A stretch of 64,000 bases of DNA from Vibrio cincinnatiensis (GTDB taxonomy: Bacteria > Pseudomonadota > Gammaproteobacteria > Enterobacterales > Vibrionaceae): positions 89,431 through 153,430 of the forward strand of contig NZ_SGOM01000009.1 of NCBI RefSeq assembly GCF_022113815.1, written 5' to 3'. A program made the translations under genes and the position numbers. Position 1 is the first letter of the stretch, and every line of letters starts with the position of its first letter. The notes below the pieces were generated by a model, which saw nothing but the letters and a program-made list of their open reading frames with translations, was not told the DNA's origin and did not search any database. Below, piece by piece: positions 56,102-64,000 of this stretch.

Positions 56102-56773
56102 ATGAGTGAGAAAAAAATACGTCCATTAGAAGGTTTTAGCTTCAACAATGAATCTCATGTGAAATGGTTAAATACGTATCTAGCAAAAGCCAAAACTAAT
56201 CCAATTGTCGAAAAGCATTACTTTGGATTGTTTCAGTTATCAGCATCACCTAAAAAACGACTTCAAAATTTTTTTATAGATTGTAAAAATTCAGCTGATG
56301 GTAGAGAGATCTGGTTGCTTATGCATGGAGCTTGGGGGAAAAGGTCGAGAAGAGAAAAGCAAAAGCAGAAGGGGAAAAAACAGTATAATTTTGAACTCAC
56401 TATAGAATTTGGTCAAAATCTTCAAGCTTTAGCCACAAAGAGGGGACAGACTCAGCAGAAGGTTCTTGAAGGGCTTGTAAATGGTTCATTAACATCAATG
56501 CTCGAAGTTCGAAAGTTACAAGAAACTGATAGAATTCTATCACTAGAAGCTACAGCCAATACCACGTTAGAAAAGGAGTTAGGCTCTGCTCGAAAAAAAA
56601 TTTTAGAGTTGGAGTCAAAAATTGCGACTCTTAAAAAAGAGAACCTTCACAAGTCCTCTCAAAGCGACAATGTTTCTACTAACCATCATGCAGATGAACC
56701 GGTACAACTGACTCTAGAAAGAAAAGGTCGTTCAATTATTCACATGCAGCCAAAGGACAGTGACCAAGACTAA
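56102..56773 (+). CDS. RHH-like and coiled-coil island protein
   Basis: The 223 residues contain a segment YNFELTIEFGQNLQALATKR that resembles a ribbon-helix-helix strand and first helix (about 95-125), then a coiled coil (about 140-185, ELGSARKKILELESKIATLKKE) and a polar tail. It may be a DNA-binding regulator, perhaps of the divergent winged-helix gene. No family could be named. The 54-bp gap holds the shared promoters. Confidence 0.6.
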   Translation: MSEKKIRPLEGFSFNNESHVKWLNTYLAKAKTNPIVEKHYFGLFQLSASPKKRLQNFFIDCKNSADGREIWLLMHGAWGKRSRREKQKQKGKKQYNFELTIEFGQNLQALATKRGQTQQKVLEGLVNGSLTSMLEVRKLQETDRILSLEATANTTLEKELGSARKKILELESKIATLKKENLHKSSQSDNVSTNHHADEPVQLTLERKGRSIIHMQPKDSDQD

Positions 56774-56960
56774 GCATCTTTACGCTATAAATACCACTAG
56801 TAGAGCTGGTGGCTAGGCGCTTGGTGTGCTTAATGTAAGGAAATTGTCTGCTTATGCATGTGAGCATGTAACGCGCTGGCTATTCACATGAACATGTTGC
56901 TTATTTTTGCGAACTAGCATCTAACAGTGAATAAAATCACTGTCTTTAAATACAGCGATG

Positions 56961-57000
56961 GTTTACACTTTTTGCGTTATATCAACCGGATTATGTAAAC
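56961..57000 (+). promoter_or_regulatory. Inverted repeat over the toxin-antitoxin promoter
   Basis: GTTTACA (56961-56967) and TGTAAAC (56994-57000) frame a promoter-like segment 26-65 bp before the antitoxin ATG. This is where an antitoxin or antitoxin-toxin complex would be expected to bind for autorepression. The remaining gene-free part, 56774-56960, shows no clear element. Confidence 0.5.
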
Positions 57001-57025
57001 TATTTGGACGAAATTGGAATAAAAA

Positions 57026-57493
57026 ATGAAAGCATATCACACATACAGTGCTGTAGACGTTGCATGGAGCCTGCTCAAGCATGCGAAAGAGCAAGGTAAA
57101 TGCTTCTCCAATTTGCAGCTACAAAAACTTACCTATGTTTGTCATGGTTTATCATTGGCACACTTCCAGCGTCCTCTCGTCGTAGATGATGTATTTGCTT
57201 GGAAGTTTGGTCCAGTGGTGCCATCTGTTTACTTTCGCTTTAAATCTTATGGTAGTAGTGTGATCACTGAACAATGTGATGTAGCACTAGACCAAGAAAG
57301 TGAGTCTATTGTTAAAGATGTAGTCTCTAAGCTGGGCCATTTGACGGGGCCTCAACTTGTAGATTTAACTCACCGCGAAGGAAGTCCATGGCATCAGGTA
57401 TGGGATGGCACACACCAAAAAGTGATTCCGGACCATTTGATTCAAGCCCATTACACTCAAATCAAACAATCTGGACGAACAGCTAGCCTGTGA
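57026..57493 (+). CDS. panA: Panacea-domain (DUF4065/SocA-like) antitoxin PanA
   Basis: This 155-residue protein has the Panacea signature: FSNLQLQKLTYVCHGLSLAH, then FAWKFGPVVPSVYFRFKSYG and the C-terminal THREGSPWHQVWDG. Panacea domains neutralise varied toxins, including RelA-like toxSAS. It is the first gene of a two-gene unit, overlapping the RelA/SpoT-domain gene by 4 bp (GTGA), which is the antitoxin-first order expected. Confidence 0.88.
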   Translation: MKAYHTYSAVDVAWSLLKHAKEQGKCFSNLQLQKLTYVCHGLSLAHFQRPLVVDDVFAWKFGPVVPSVYFRFKSYGSSVITEQCDVALDQESESIVKDVVSKLGHLTGPQLVDLTHREGSPWHQVWDGTHQKVIPDHLIQAHYTQIKQSGRTASL

Positions 57494-58713
57494 GTAACAA
57501 AGAAAATAGTGTCGTCAGTTTTTACATTGACGACACCCCCACAGCTGAACAAGCTTCAAAAACCTTCCAAGACGACTACGAACTGGACTTTCAAGATTTT
57601 ATAGAAAGAACGGTAAATGAAAGTGCTGCTGAAGACTTCTCGTACTCAAATAATGGAGTAAAGAAAGCTGGAAGACGGCTTCGCAAGAGAGAGGGCGACC
57701 TCAAGTCAGCTACTGCTACAATCCAACAGTTTCGAGCCGCACACGAAAAGCCATTAAACACTATCGCATATCTTGTTGGTCGCTGTTGCCGTGAACTGGG
57801 TATAGATGTTAAACCAGTTACACGGTTAAAGCGCTTAGAAACAATCGTAGATAAGTTGCAGCGTAAATCTCTTGATGGTGAAACGGCAAATGCTACTTGT
57901 GTAACCAATATGAATGATATTGGCGGCTGCAGGGCGATTTTTCCGGATTTAATTTCATTGGAGAAGGTGAAATCTCAACTGCAACTTACAGTTGAGAAGG
58001 TAGGCCGAGTTAGAATTAAAGATATTGATGACTATATTACTAGTCCTAAACCTAATGATTGTGGTTACCGAAGCTTGCATGTGATTTATCGCTATGACCA
58101 TGCTAGTGGTAAAAGTTTTAACATTGAGGCTCAGCTACGTACTCGACTTCAACATCTTTGGGCTACTACAGTGGAAATTGTCGACATCCTAGAAGGTACC
58201 AAGATTAAGACACACTCTCACAGTTCAAATGAAGGCAAGAGCAGTTTACAGGTTCAATGGGAAGAATTGCTTTCGATAATGAGCCAGTACATTGCTGATG
58301 CTGAAGGGGCTATAGAGCTAAGTGATATCGATAAAGCCAATTTTTCAAAGCGTCTGGTCGTCTTGGACCGCGAAATCAATGCGCTGAATCGGTTGAGTAG
58401 TTTTAAAATTTTATCTGAAAAGGTTAATTCTTACTGTGATAGTTCCATTGAGCACGTATTGCTAGTTATTAACGAAACTTCACGAGAATTGATCTTTAGT
58501 GAAGAGTTTGAAAATTACAGCCAAGCAATTTCAGTTTATAACGCAGCTGAGAAAGTCACTCGTAGCTACTCACGAGCAACCTCGAGACTCAATACCCTTC
58601 TCATATCCACAAAAAATATGGGCCAACTTTCGGAAGCCTACCCTAACTATCTAGGCGATTGTGCCTCATTCATCACTCTGCTTGAAGACGCAATGCTGTC
58701 TGGTGAAAGTTAA
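57490..58713 (+). CDS. RelA/SpoT-domain toxin (toxSAS-like)
   Basis: This 407-residue protein has a RelA/SpoT nucleotidyltransferase domain at about residues 85-235, with NDIGGCRAIF (Asp143), PKPNDCGYRSLHVIYR (Tyr193 stacking residue) and IEAQLRTRLQHLWATT (Glu213, Gln215). The C-terminal half is helical and unassigned. The size exceeds the minimal toxSAS. Known toxSAS enzymes make (pp)pApp or pyrophosphorylate tRNA CCA ends; which applies here cannot be told. The start is GUG, overlapping panA. It lies about 130 bp from attR. Confidence 0.85.
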   Translation: MSNKENSVVSFYIDDTPTAEQASKTFQDDYELDFQDFIERTVNESAAEDFSYSNNGVKKAGRRLRKREGDLKSATATIQQFRAAHEKPLNTIAYLVGRCCRELGIDVKPVTRLKRLETIVDKLQRKSLDGETANATCVTNMNDIGGCRAIFPDLISLEKVKSQLQLTVEKVGRVRIKDIDDYITSPKPNDCGYRSLHVIYRYDHASGKSFNIEAQLRTRLQHLWATTVEIVDILEGTKIKTHSHSSNEGKSSLQVQWEELLSIMSQYIADAEGAIELSDIDKANFSKRLVVLDREINALNRLSSFKILSEKVNSYCDSSIEHVLLVINETSRELIFSEEFENYSQAISVYNAAEKVTRSYSRATSRLNTLLISTKNMGQLSEAYPNYLGDCASFITLLEDAMLSGES

Positions 58714-58846
58714 ATACAAACCTTTCTTGTTGTTATTGACCCTTGTATCTAATCCTGCTTGTTAAAACGTGCACCAATCTGTCATTGAACTTGGTATGTG
58801 TAAATATGACTTCTTGTGATGGCTTGAGGGTTAGACTTTATTGTCC

Positions 58847-58867
58847 CCGTACCCCAAGCCGTACCCA
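58847..58867 (+). repeat. Two CGTACCC repeats, 12-bp period (right end)
   Basis: CGTACCC occurs at 58848 and 58860, the same 12-bp spacing and orientation as the three copies at 40454-40484. They lie 46-65 bp inside attR. Confidence 0.7.
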
Positions 58868-58904
58868 GGACGTTTTTCGCTAAAGATAAAAACCTTTCAG
58901 GTCC

Positions 58905-60014
58905 TTATTTAATGCGCTCTAGCATCACGCCCGCTTCCATGTGGTGGGTGTAAGGAAATTGATCAAATAGTGCAAAGCGAACCACGTTATGGGTCTGGCT
59001 TAGGACATCCAAATTTTCTTTTAATGTTTCTGGGTTACAAGAAATGTAGAGAATACGATCATAGCCTTGTACCATTTTGCAGGTATCTTTATCCATTCCT
59101 GAGCGTGGAGGATCGACAAAAATAGTGTTGCAATGATAGCTTTTTAGATCGACTCCGGCATCTTTCAAGCGATTGAATTCACGTTTGCCTTCCATTGCTT
59201 GAGTAAATTCTTCGGCTGACATACGGATAATTTGTACATTATCTATTTTGTTTGTTGCAATATTGTATTGTGCTGATTCGACCGACGGTTTGGCTAACTC
59301 TGTTGCTAAGACGCGGTCAAAATTTTGCGCCAGCGCAAGAGAAAAATTACCATTGCCGCAATAGAGTTCTAAAAGATCACCTTGACTGTCTTGAGTGCAG
59401 TCCACAGCCCATTCGAGCATTTTCTCGGCTACTTTACCATTGGGCTGAGTAAAACTATTTTCGACTTGTTGATACAGGTAAGGTTGGTCGTTAACGTGTA
59501 GTTTTTCTATCACATAATCTTGGTCGAGTACGATTTTCATTTTGCGAGCGCGACCAATCAAATTAAGGTTGAACCCTTCATCATTCAATTGTTGCTTTAG
59601 CTTATTGGCTTCAATGGTCCATGCATCGTCTAACTGACGGTGATAAAGCAGTGAAACTAACACTTCACCGCTTAGGGTGGATAGGAAATCCACTTGAAAT
59701 AGCTTGCGACGTAAGGTGTCGTTTTTTTTCATTGCATCAAGCAGCAAGGGCATTAAATCATTAATTAGTCGACTGGCTGCAGGGAATTGGTCAACGCGAT
59801 ACTTTTCTCGTGTGGCTTGGTTAAACATAATGTAATACATCTCGTCGCCTTCATGCCAAACACGAAATTCTGCACGCATACGGTAATGTTGCTGAGGTGA
59901 TTCAAATACTTCCAGCTCAGGGACTTGGTAGGGCTGAAACATTTCAGTCAGACGGGTGATTTTCTCAGCCAGTTGTGCTGAATAGTGTTCCGGATTTACG
60001 TCAAGCGTCGCCAT
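58905..60014 (-). CDS. trmA: tRNA (uracil54-C5)-methyltransferase TrmA
   Basis: This 369-residue enzyme makes ribothymidine at position 54 of tRNA. The SAM motif [15 protein letters not shown], the catalytic-region [10 protein letters not shown] and the nucleophile cysteine in [14 protein letters not shown] are clear, as is the C-terminal [20 protein letters not shown] lies six bases before the ATG at 60014; an upstream start is less likely. The last 13 codons are supplied by the island's right end; the gene remains intact. Confidence 0.96.
   Translation of the reverse strand: MATLDVNPEHYSAQLAEKITRLTEMFQPYQVPELEVFESPQQHYRMRAEFRVWHEGDEMYYIMFNQATREKYRVDQFPAASRLINDLMPLLLDAMKKNDTLRRKLFQVDFLSTLSGEVLVSLLYHRQLDDAWTIEANKLKQQLNDEGFNLNLIGRARKMKIVLDQDYVIEKLHVNDQPYLYQQVENSFTQPNGKVAEKMLEWAVDCTQDSQGDLLELYCGNGNFSLALAQNFDRVLATELAKPSVESAQYNIATNKIDNVQIIRMSAEEFTQAMEGKREFNRLKDAGVDLKSYHCNTIFVDPPRSGMDKDTCKMVQGYDRILYISCNPETLKENLDVLSQTHNVVRFALFDQFPYTHHMEAGVMLERIK
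58913..58950. other. Right attachment site (attR), within the trmA 3' end
   Basis: This copy matches the left site at 40286-40323 at about 33 of 38 positions. The coding sequence of trmA continues through it, so integration preserved the gene. Confidence 0.82.
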
Positions 60015-60194
60015 GGTATTACCTTTCAATGGGTGCATGTATTTCAAGAGCGCAGATTTTATTCAATCTACAACACATGTCCAGTTTTGTACGAAATAGA
60101 AAGAAAATCAGGTTTAAATCATTACTGGTTCACTTTCTGTACTAGACAATTAAGGTTTTGCTGAATACTATCCACGGAGTTGGTGATATTTAGC
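60015..60194. other. trmA-btuB divergent intergenic region
   Basis: This gene-free stretch holds the trmA promoter on the minus strand and the btuB promoter, likely between 60130 and 60190, ahead of the riboswitch. No other defined element is visible. Confidence 0.5.
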
Positions 60195-60390
60195 CGTCTA
60201 GGTTGCTAAATGTCTGAAAAGGGAATCTGGTGAAAATCCAGAACTGACGCGCAGCGGTAAGAGAGAACGAACACTCAATAAAGACACTGCTTTTGGTGGG
60301 AAGTCGAGTTAGTAGGTTTCATGCTCTTAAGTCCGAAGACCTGCCAGCAACTGAGTATAGCAGTGGTATCTCTGCTCAGTAGGATTTACG
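60195..60390 (+). ncRNA. Cobalamin riboswitch in the btuB leader
   Basis: The leader carries conserved cobalamin-riboswitch elements in order: GGGAATCTGGTGAAAATCC, CAGCGGTAA, the CACTG...GGTGGGAAG segment and CCGAAGACCTGCC. A downstream hairpin (CTGAG...CTCAG, about 60350-60379) before the btuB start is the likely expression platform. Cobalamin binding should lower btuB expression. Confidence 0.92.
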
Positions 60391-60407
60391 CGACTTAGGA
60401 TAATATA

Positions 60408-62279
60408 ATGAACAAATCTTTTCTTAGCGTGGCAATGATGTCACTGCTTCCTTATGCCTCTTTTTCCGTGGCGCAAACTCTCTCCGCCGATGAAACGATG
60501 GTCATCACCGCTAACCGATTTGAGCAAGTTCATGCTGATAATTTGTCACCCACGGTCGTGGTGACAAGAGCGGATATCACTCGGATGCAAGCCAAGAGTT
60601 TAGTGGATGTTTTTCGCACTTTACCAAGTATTGAAATTGCTCAATATGGAGGGCGTGGGCAAACCGCTTCGATTCATGTTCGAGGTGGAAGTTCCTCTCA
60701 GGTTTTAGTGTTGGTTGATGGTGTTCGTATGCCTAAAGCCATGATGGGAGAAGTTGACTTTAGCCAAGTACCGATAACGGGAATTGAACGTATAGAATAT
60801 ATTCGAGGTGCAAGAGCGGCTATCTATGGCTCTGAGGCTATCTCTGGAGTGATCAATATTATTACTCGAGCTGATATCCGTGATTCAGCGATAAAAATTC
60901 ATGCTGGGTTTGGTAGCCATCAATATCATGTTGCGGATCTCTCCCTTTCTCAGCCTGTGAGTGAAAATGGTCATATAAAAGCGGTGATAGGTTATGAAAA
61001 AACGGATGGCTTTAATGTTAAGCCAATGAGCGGTATTAATGATGGGGATGAGCATGGGTTTGAATCTTTTCATACTCAATTGGGCTATCAACATCATTGG
61101 TTGGAGTCCATTCAACTGTATCTAGGCGCTACGGCTTACAATAATGAATATGATTATGACCAGAGTAGTTATGCGAATGCAGACTGGAAAATACCTGATA
61201 TTCACCTGAAAAAGACGGGGAGAGTCGAATATCGAGGTGTTAATGCTCATCTACGGATTAAAGAGCAACAGTGGGTTTCAGAATTTGGTGCAGCATATGG
61301 TAAGCAAGATAACTATGACTTTAATGCAAATTCGGCTAAGCGTTCTGGGGATTATATCGAAATTGAACAAACTAACGCTTCATGGTTGAATTCCTATCAA
61401 TTTATGTCTGGGTTTAGTTTGGGAGCTGGTGTCGATTTTCGTAGAGAAAAGCTCATGAAGGGTTATACCTATGGTTCTACCTATAATCCATCCGAGAATC
61501 CTCGTGATAATGTTGGAATAAGTATGCTTGCTCAATACCATCTCAATAATTGGACGGTTGAAGCGAGCGCGCGTTCTGATGATAACAGCCAGTATGGCCG
61601 ATTTAATACTTGGCAAGCAGGAATCGGTTGGCAGTTTTTAACGGATTATAAATTAGTATTGAGTTATGGAACGGCTTTCCGAGCCCCTAGTTTTGTCGAC
61701 TTATATTATCCAGGAGCAGAGGTTCCCACGTTAGAACCAGAAGAGTCGAAAAATATTGAAGTTTCTCTTACTTATGATTATGAGTGGTTTAATTGGGGGG
61801 TGACGGCTTATCAAAACACGATTAACCATATGCTGATTTGGGATAATAATGCTGGAAGTTGGGGTGCGATGCAAAACATTGGTGAAGCTGAGATAAAAGG
61901 CCTTGAGTTTGCATTAGGCCTTGAGTCTGGAGCGGTTCACCATCAATTTTATTTAGATTTTAAAGACCCAGTAAATAAATCTGGAGAGGAAAATGAGCGG
62001 CTTGCTAACCGAGCCAAGCGTAATTTTAAGTGGAATGCTTCTATCGATATAGAAGATTGGACGCTTGGTACGCAATATTTGTATCAAAGTGATCGACTTT
62101 CTGGTGGTACAACTTTAGGGGGGTATAGCTTGTGGAATTTAACGGCTGAGTATGCGTTATCGCCTCAATTTCTTATTCAAGGAAAGGTTGATAACGTATT
62201 TAATAAAAAATATGAAATGTATTCAGGTTATGCTTCACCTGAAAGAGAATATACCCTTTCTTTGCGTTATCAGTTCTAA
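60408..62279 (+). CDS. btuB: Vitamin B12 outer-membrane receptor BtuB
   Basis: This 623-residue TonB-dependent receptor has a signal peptide of about 22 residues (ending SVAQ) and a TonB box DETMVITA at the mature N-terminus. A plug domain (about 50-160, VVTRADITRMQAKSLVDVFRT) and a beta barrel ending with aromatic Phe (SLRYQF) follow. The cobalamin riboswitch directly upstream supports the substrate assignment. Uptake is energised by TonB-ExbBD. Confidence 0.95.
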   Translation: MNKSFLSVAMMSLLPYASFSVAQTLSADETMVITANRFEQVHADNLSPTVVVTRADITRMQAKSLVDVFRTLPSIEIAQYGGRGQTASIHVRGGSSSQVLVLVDGVRMPKAMMGEVDFSQVPITGIERIEYIRGARAAIYGSEAISGVINIITRADIRDSAIKIHAGFGSHQYHVADLSLSQPVSENGHIKAVIGYEKTDGFNVKPMSGINDGDEHGFESFHTQLGYQHHWLESIQLYLGATAYNNEYDYDQSSYANADWKIPDIHLKKTGRVEYRGVNAHLRIKEQQWVSEFGAAYGKQDNYDFNANSAKRSGDYIEIEQTNASWLNSYQFMSGFSLGAGVDFRREKLMKGYTYGSTYNPSENPRDNVGISMLAQYHLNNWTVEASARSDDNSQYGRFNTWQAGIGWQFLTDYKLVLSYGTAFRAPSFVDLYYPGAEVPTLEPEESKNIEVSLTYDYEWFNWGVTAYQNTINHMLIWDNNAGSWGAMQNIGEAEIKGLEFALGLESGAVHHQFYLDFKDPVNKSGEENERLANRAKRNFKWNASIDIEDWTLGTQYLYQSDRLSGGTTLGGYSLWNLTAEYALSPQFLIQGKVDNVFNKKYEMYSGYASPEREYTLSLRYQF

Positions 62280-62286
62280 TTTCAAC

Positions 62287-62305
62287 ACCGCCTACGGGCG
62301 GTTTT
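62287..62305 (+). terminator. btuB terminator
   Basis: ACCGCC / GGCGGT 6-bp stem with a TACG loop followed by TTTT lies 8 bp after the btuB stop. Confidence 0.8.
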
Positions 62306-62403
62306 CTATTGAGGGTGACAGCTTTCATGGATGAGGCAATAAAGCAGTGCATACAATCTCATTAGCAGGAGAGTTGCCTAACGTGAAAGAGGGAGTATGA
62401 TCG

Positions 62404-63231
62404 GTGCGTTTTTATTACTCGGTGTTCAGTATGTCGCAACAGTCTCAGCCAAATATACTTATCTTTGATTCTGGTGTTGGTGGTTTATCGGTCTATCAAG
62501 AAATTCAAGCTAAACTTCCACAGCTGAACTATACCTACCTCTTTGATAATGCAGCGTATCCTTATGGAGAGTTAGCGCAAGATGCATTACTGCAGCGCGT
62601 TGAACATTTGATCATTCCATGGGTTGAACAGCAACTCTTTGATATTGTCGTTATTGCTTGTAATACTGCGAGTACTTTAGTCTTGCCAAGTTTGCGAGAA
62701 AAGCTTTCCATTCCCGTGGTTGGTGTCGTGCCTGCGATTAAACCCGCTTCCTCATTAGCAAATAAAGCTATTGGATTGATCGCTACACCTGCCACAGTAA
62801 CTCGTCAATATACGCGCGATCTCATTCGTAATTTTTCCAGCAATAAGAGTGTAGAGCTCCTTGGCTCGACCCGTTTGGTGGATATGGCGGAAGAAAAACT
62901 ACGAGGAAGAGCACTGAACTTAGATGAACTGGCGACTATCTTAAGCCCACTCAAAGACCAAATAGATGTAGCTGTACTTGGATGCACACATTTTCCCCTC
63001 ATCAAAGAAGAAATTCAGAATGTACTTGGGGAAGCCGTTACACTGGTTGACTCTGGACAAGCCATTGCTCGTCGAGTTCAAAGCTTACTGGGTATAGAAA
63101 CTGGAGAAAAAAGTGGACAGGCACACACCATATTTTCAAGTGCGCCTCCTTGGGAAGAAGGCGCTTTGAATGAAAAGTTGAGAGAGCTAGGTTTTACTCC
63201 TATTCGTCCATTTCCTCTTCAGGATGTTTAG
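62404..63231 (+). CDS. murI: Glutamate racemase MurI
   Basis: This enzyme provides D-glutamate for peptidoglycan. The conserved [17 protein letters not shown] (catalytic Asp), [13 protein letters not shown] (catalytic Cys) and [10 protein letters not shown] (second Cys and His) are intact. I place the start at the GUG at 62404, since GAGGGAG lies eight bases upstream, giving 275 residues; the ATG at 62431 is an alternative. Its end overlaps the convergent RRM gene by 32 bp. In E. coli murI precedes rrnB, and rRNA promoters also follow here. Confidence 0.95.
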   Translation: MRFYYSVFSMSQQSQPNILIFDSGVGGLSVYQEIQAKLPQLNYTYLFDNAAYPYGELAQDALLQRVEHLIIPWVEQQLFDIVVIACNTASTLVLPSLREKLSIPVVGVVPAIKPASSLANKAIGLIATPATVTRQYTRDLIRNFSSNKSVELLGSTRLVDMAEEKLRGRALNLDELATILSPLKDQIDVAVLGCTHFPLIKEEIQNVLGEAVTLVDSGQAIARRVQSLLGIETGEKSGQAHTIFSSAPPWEEGALNEKLRELGFTPIRPFPLQDV

Positions 63232-63664
63232 GATCATTCGCGATTCGAACCTTCAGTGTTCGTTGCATATAATCTGTTTCATTCAGCGCATCGATAGCGG
63301 TTTGAGCATGAGAAGCCGAGATCACAACAAAACCGAATCCTCGTCGTTTACCGGTACGCTTATCTTTCATTAGCCGAACTGCAAACACCTCACCATATTT
63401 AGCAAAGAGATCTCGAACATGAGATTCATTAGCTTTGTACGGCAGGTTTCCTACGTATAAGGTTTTTGTTGCTTGTGATAAATCCTCTGAAGGAGCGTCC
63501 GAGGAGGCTTCTTGTTCTGTATTATTCAGGCGTAATAAAATAACAGCTGTAAAAGCCACGCCTAGAACAAAACTCACAGAGGAGTGAATAGTAAATAGAG
63601 AAAAAATGAATGCACCAATAACAGCTAGTGCAACGAGAGACAATAATGATTTCTTTGAGTTCAT
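63200..63664 (-). CDS. Membrane-anchored RRM RNA-binding protein
   Basis: This 154-residue protein has two N-terminal membrane helices (about residues 7-45, [18 protein letters not shown]) and a C-terminal RRM domain (about 65-145) with RNP2 LYVGNLP and RNP1 [10 protein letters not shown]. RRMs are uncommon in bacteria; this type is found in vibrios and cyanobacteria (soluble in the latter). The RNA target is unknown. The membrane anchor suggests RNA regulation at the inner membrane, which is inference. Confidence 0.85.
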   Translation of the reverse strand: MNSKKSLLSLVALAVIGAFIFSLFTIHSSVSFVLGVAFTAVILLRLNNTEQEASSDAPSEDLSQATKTLYVGNLPYKANESHVRDLFAKYGEVFAVRLMKDKRTGKRRGFGFVVISASHAQTAIDALNETDYMQRTLKVRIANDPKHPEEEMDE

Positions 63665-63840
63665 ATCAAAATACTACTTATCAGAATAAAAGTAAGAGGC
63701 GTATCTAACATTAACAAAATAGACACATGAATCTTACGTATATGTGTAGTATTTTTCCAATCTATTGCTGTGACCCTCTTCAAATGTTGGAATTTTATTC
63801 AAAAATTAAGCGTTTGATGAGTTTTTGAGCGAACAAATGA
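63665..63840. other. Gene-free stretch upstream of the rRNA promoters
   Basis: The AT-rich sequence contains the promoter of the RRM gene on the minus strand. It leads into the rRNA P1 promoter region, and may carry Fis sites and an UP element for the rRNA operon, but none is unambiguous by eye. Confidence 0.45.
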
Positions 63841-63857
63841 TTTGTCTAAAAAAAGGC

Positions 63858-63885
63858 TTGCCATAATTAAATCTCCCCCTATAAT
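63858..63885 (+). promoter_or_regulatory. Ribosomal RNA operon promoter P1
   Basis: TTGCCA, 16 bp spacer and TATAAT are followed by a TCGCC discriminator, with an A/T-rich upstream region. This is the pattern of stringently controlled rRNA P1 promoters. The location after murI agrees with a 16S gene just beyond the window. Confidence 0.85.
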
Positions 63886-63973
63886 TCGCCCTCACTGACA
63901 CGGCAGACGCCGCAAGGCTTCAGGCAGTGTTAGGCGAGGAAAAGCTTCTAAAAAAAGAAAATTGAAAAAGTGT

Positions 63974-64000
63974 TTGACACGCTCAGTTATCTCGCTAGAA
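63974..64000 (+). promoter_or_regulatory. Ribosomal RNA operon promoter P2 (partial)
   Basis: TTGACA at 63974 is followed by a 16-bp spacer and TAGAA at the window edge, consistent with a second promoter whose -10 is cut off. Confidence 0.65.

Larger units (their letters stand above)
40286..58950. mobile_element. 18.7-kb genomic island integrated in the 3' end of trmA
   Basis: The island is bounded by imperfect direct copies of the trmA end (40286-40323 and 58913-58950, about 33 of 38 positions identical). An integrase gene lies beside the left copy. Inside both ends are 12-bp-spaced CGTACCC arrays. Its genes include AlpA, RadC-like, YfjP-like and YfjJ-like proteins found in CP4-57-type elements, defence-like cargo and a toxin-antitoxin pair. 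No conjugation genes or phage structural genes are present, so mobility would need a helper. Confidence 0.88.

Noticed and set aside
62397..62468. 23-residue ORF overlapping the murI start
   Set aside because: The GAGGGAG is too close to this ATG and better spaced for the murI GUG; the frame overlaps murI entirely.

Overview
The window is a stretch of a Vibrio-type gammaproteobacterial chromosome. The core gene order supports this: hemX-hemD-hemC | cyaA | cyaY | lptM-lysA-dapF-DUF484-xerC-yigB, then rsmD | ftsY-ftsE-ftsX-rpoH, glpE-glpG, ubiC-ubiA | plsB | lexA, sthA | fabR-yijD, trmA | btuB-murI, and an rRNA operon promoter at the right edge. The cyaA UUG start with its CRP site, the paired LexA boxes, the membrane-anchored RRM protein, the FliL-like protein beside ubiC and the EAL-HDOD protein all fit Vibrionaceae. 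The species cannot be fixed from the sequence alone.

Layout. 1-10.6 kb: haem synthesis (hemX runs off the left edge), adenylate cyclase, frataxin, and the lysA/dapF/xerC operon. 10.7-21.8 kb: c-di-GMP proteins (FIST-GGDEF-EAL and EAL-HDOD), a DTW-domain tRNA modification enzyme with a lipoprotein, pldB-yigL, dps, a membrane acyltransferase, yhhM and a HEPN-motif membrane protein. 21.8-22.7 kb: an unlisted 26-residue membrane protein gene and a very T-rich non-coding tract. 22.7-31.7 kb: yhhN, rsmD, ftsYEX, rpoH, a DnaA-box/GATC cluster, glpEG, a FliL-like gene and ubiCA. 31.7-40.2 kb: plsB, lexA with two SOS boxes, a possibly Fur-controlled methyltransferase and MATE pair, sthA, fabR, yijD.

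40.29-58.95 kb is an 18.7 kb genomic island inserted in the 3' end of trmA. A relic of the original trmA end lies at its left edge, and the island supplies a replacement end at its right edge. It carries a P4-type integrase next to the left junction. Arrays of a 12-bp-spaced CGTACCC repeat lie inside both ends. The cargo has three blocks. (a) A five-gene co-directional operon at 42.2-46.8 kb encodes a ParB-like protein, a D12 adenine methyltransferase, a STAS-plus-GHKL ATPase, a DUF4325 STAS-like protein and a membrane-anchored protein. I do not recognise it as a named system, and it is the main candidate for something new. A convergent AAA ATPase/DUF4276 pair follows it. (b) A CP4-57-like module at 49-53.6 kb holds RadC-like, two DUF2787, DUF1232, WYL regulator, AlpA and YfjP-like GTPase genes. 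Three copies of a CGACATAAGT-containing motif precede three of its genes. (c) A right segment at 54-58.7 kb holds an inovirus Gp2/HUH-like protein, a two-winged-helix protein, a ribbon-helix-helix-like protein and a PanA (DUF4065) / RelA-SpoT-domain toxin-antitoxin pair next to the right junction.

How the parts work together: the integrase and the AlpA protein plausibly control integration and excision, the Gp2-like and winged-helix proteins may support replication after excision, and the toxin-antitoxin pair at the edge would stabilise the island. The methyltransferase operon and the ATPase/DUF4276 pair look like defence or conflict cargo. Beyond the island, btuB is preceded by a cobalamin riboswitch, and murI leads to the RRM gene and the rRNA operon promoters, as in the E. 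coli murI-rrnB arrangement.
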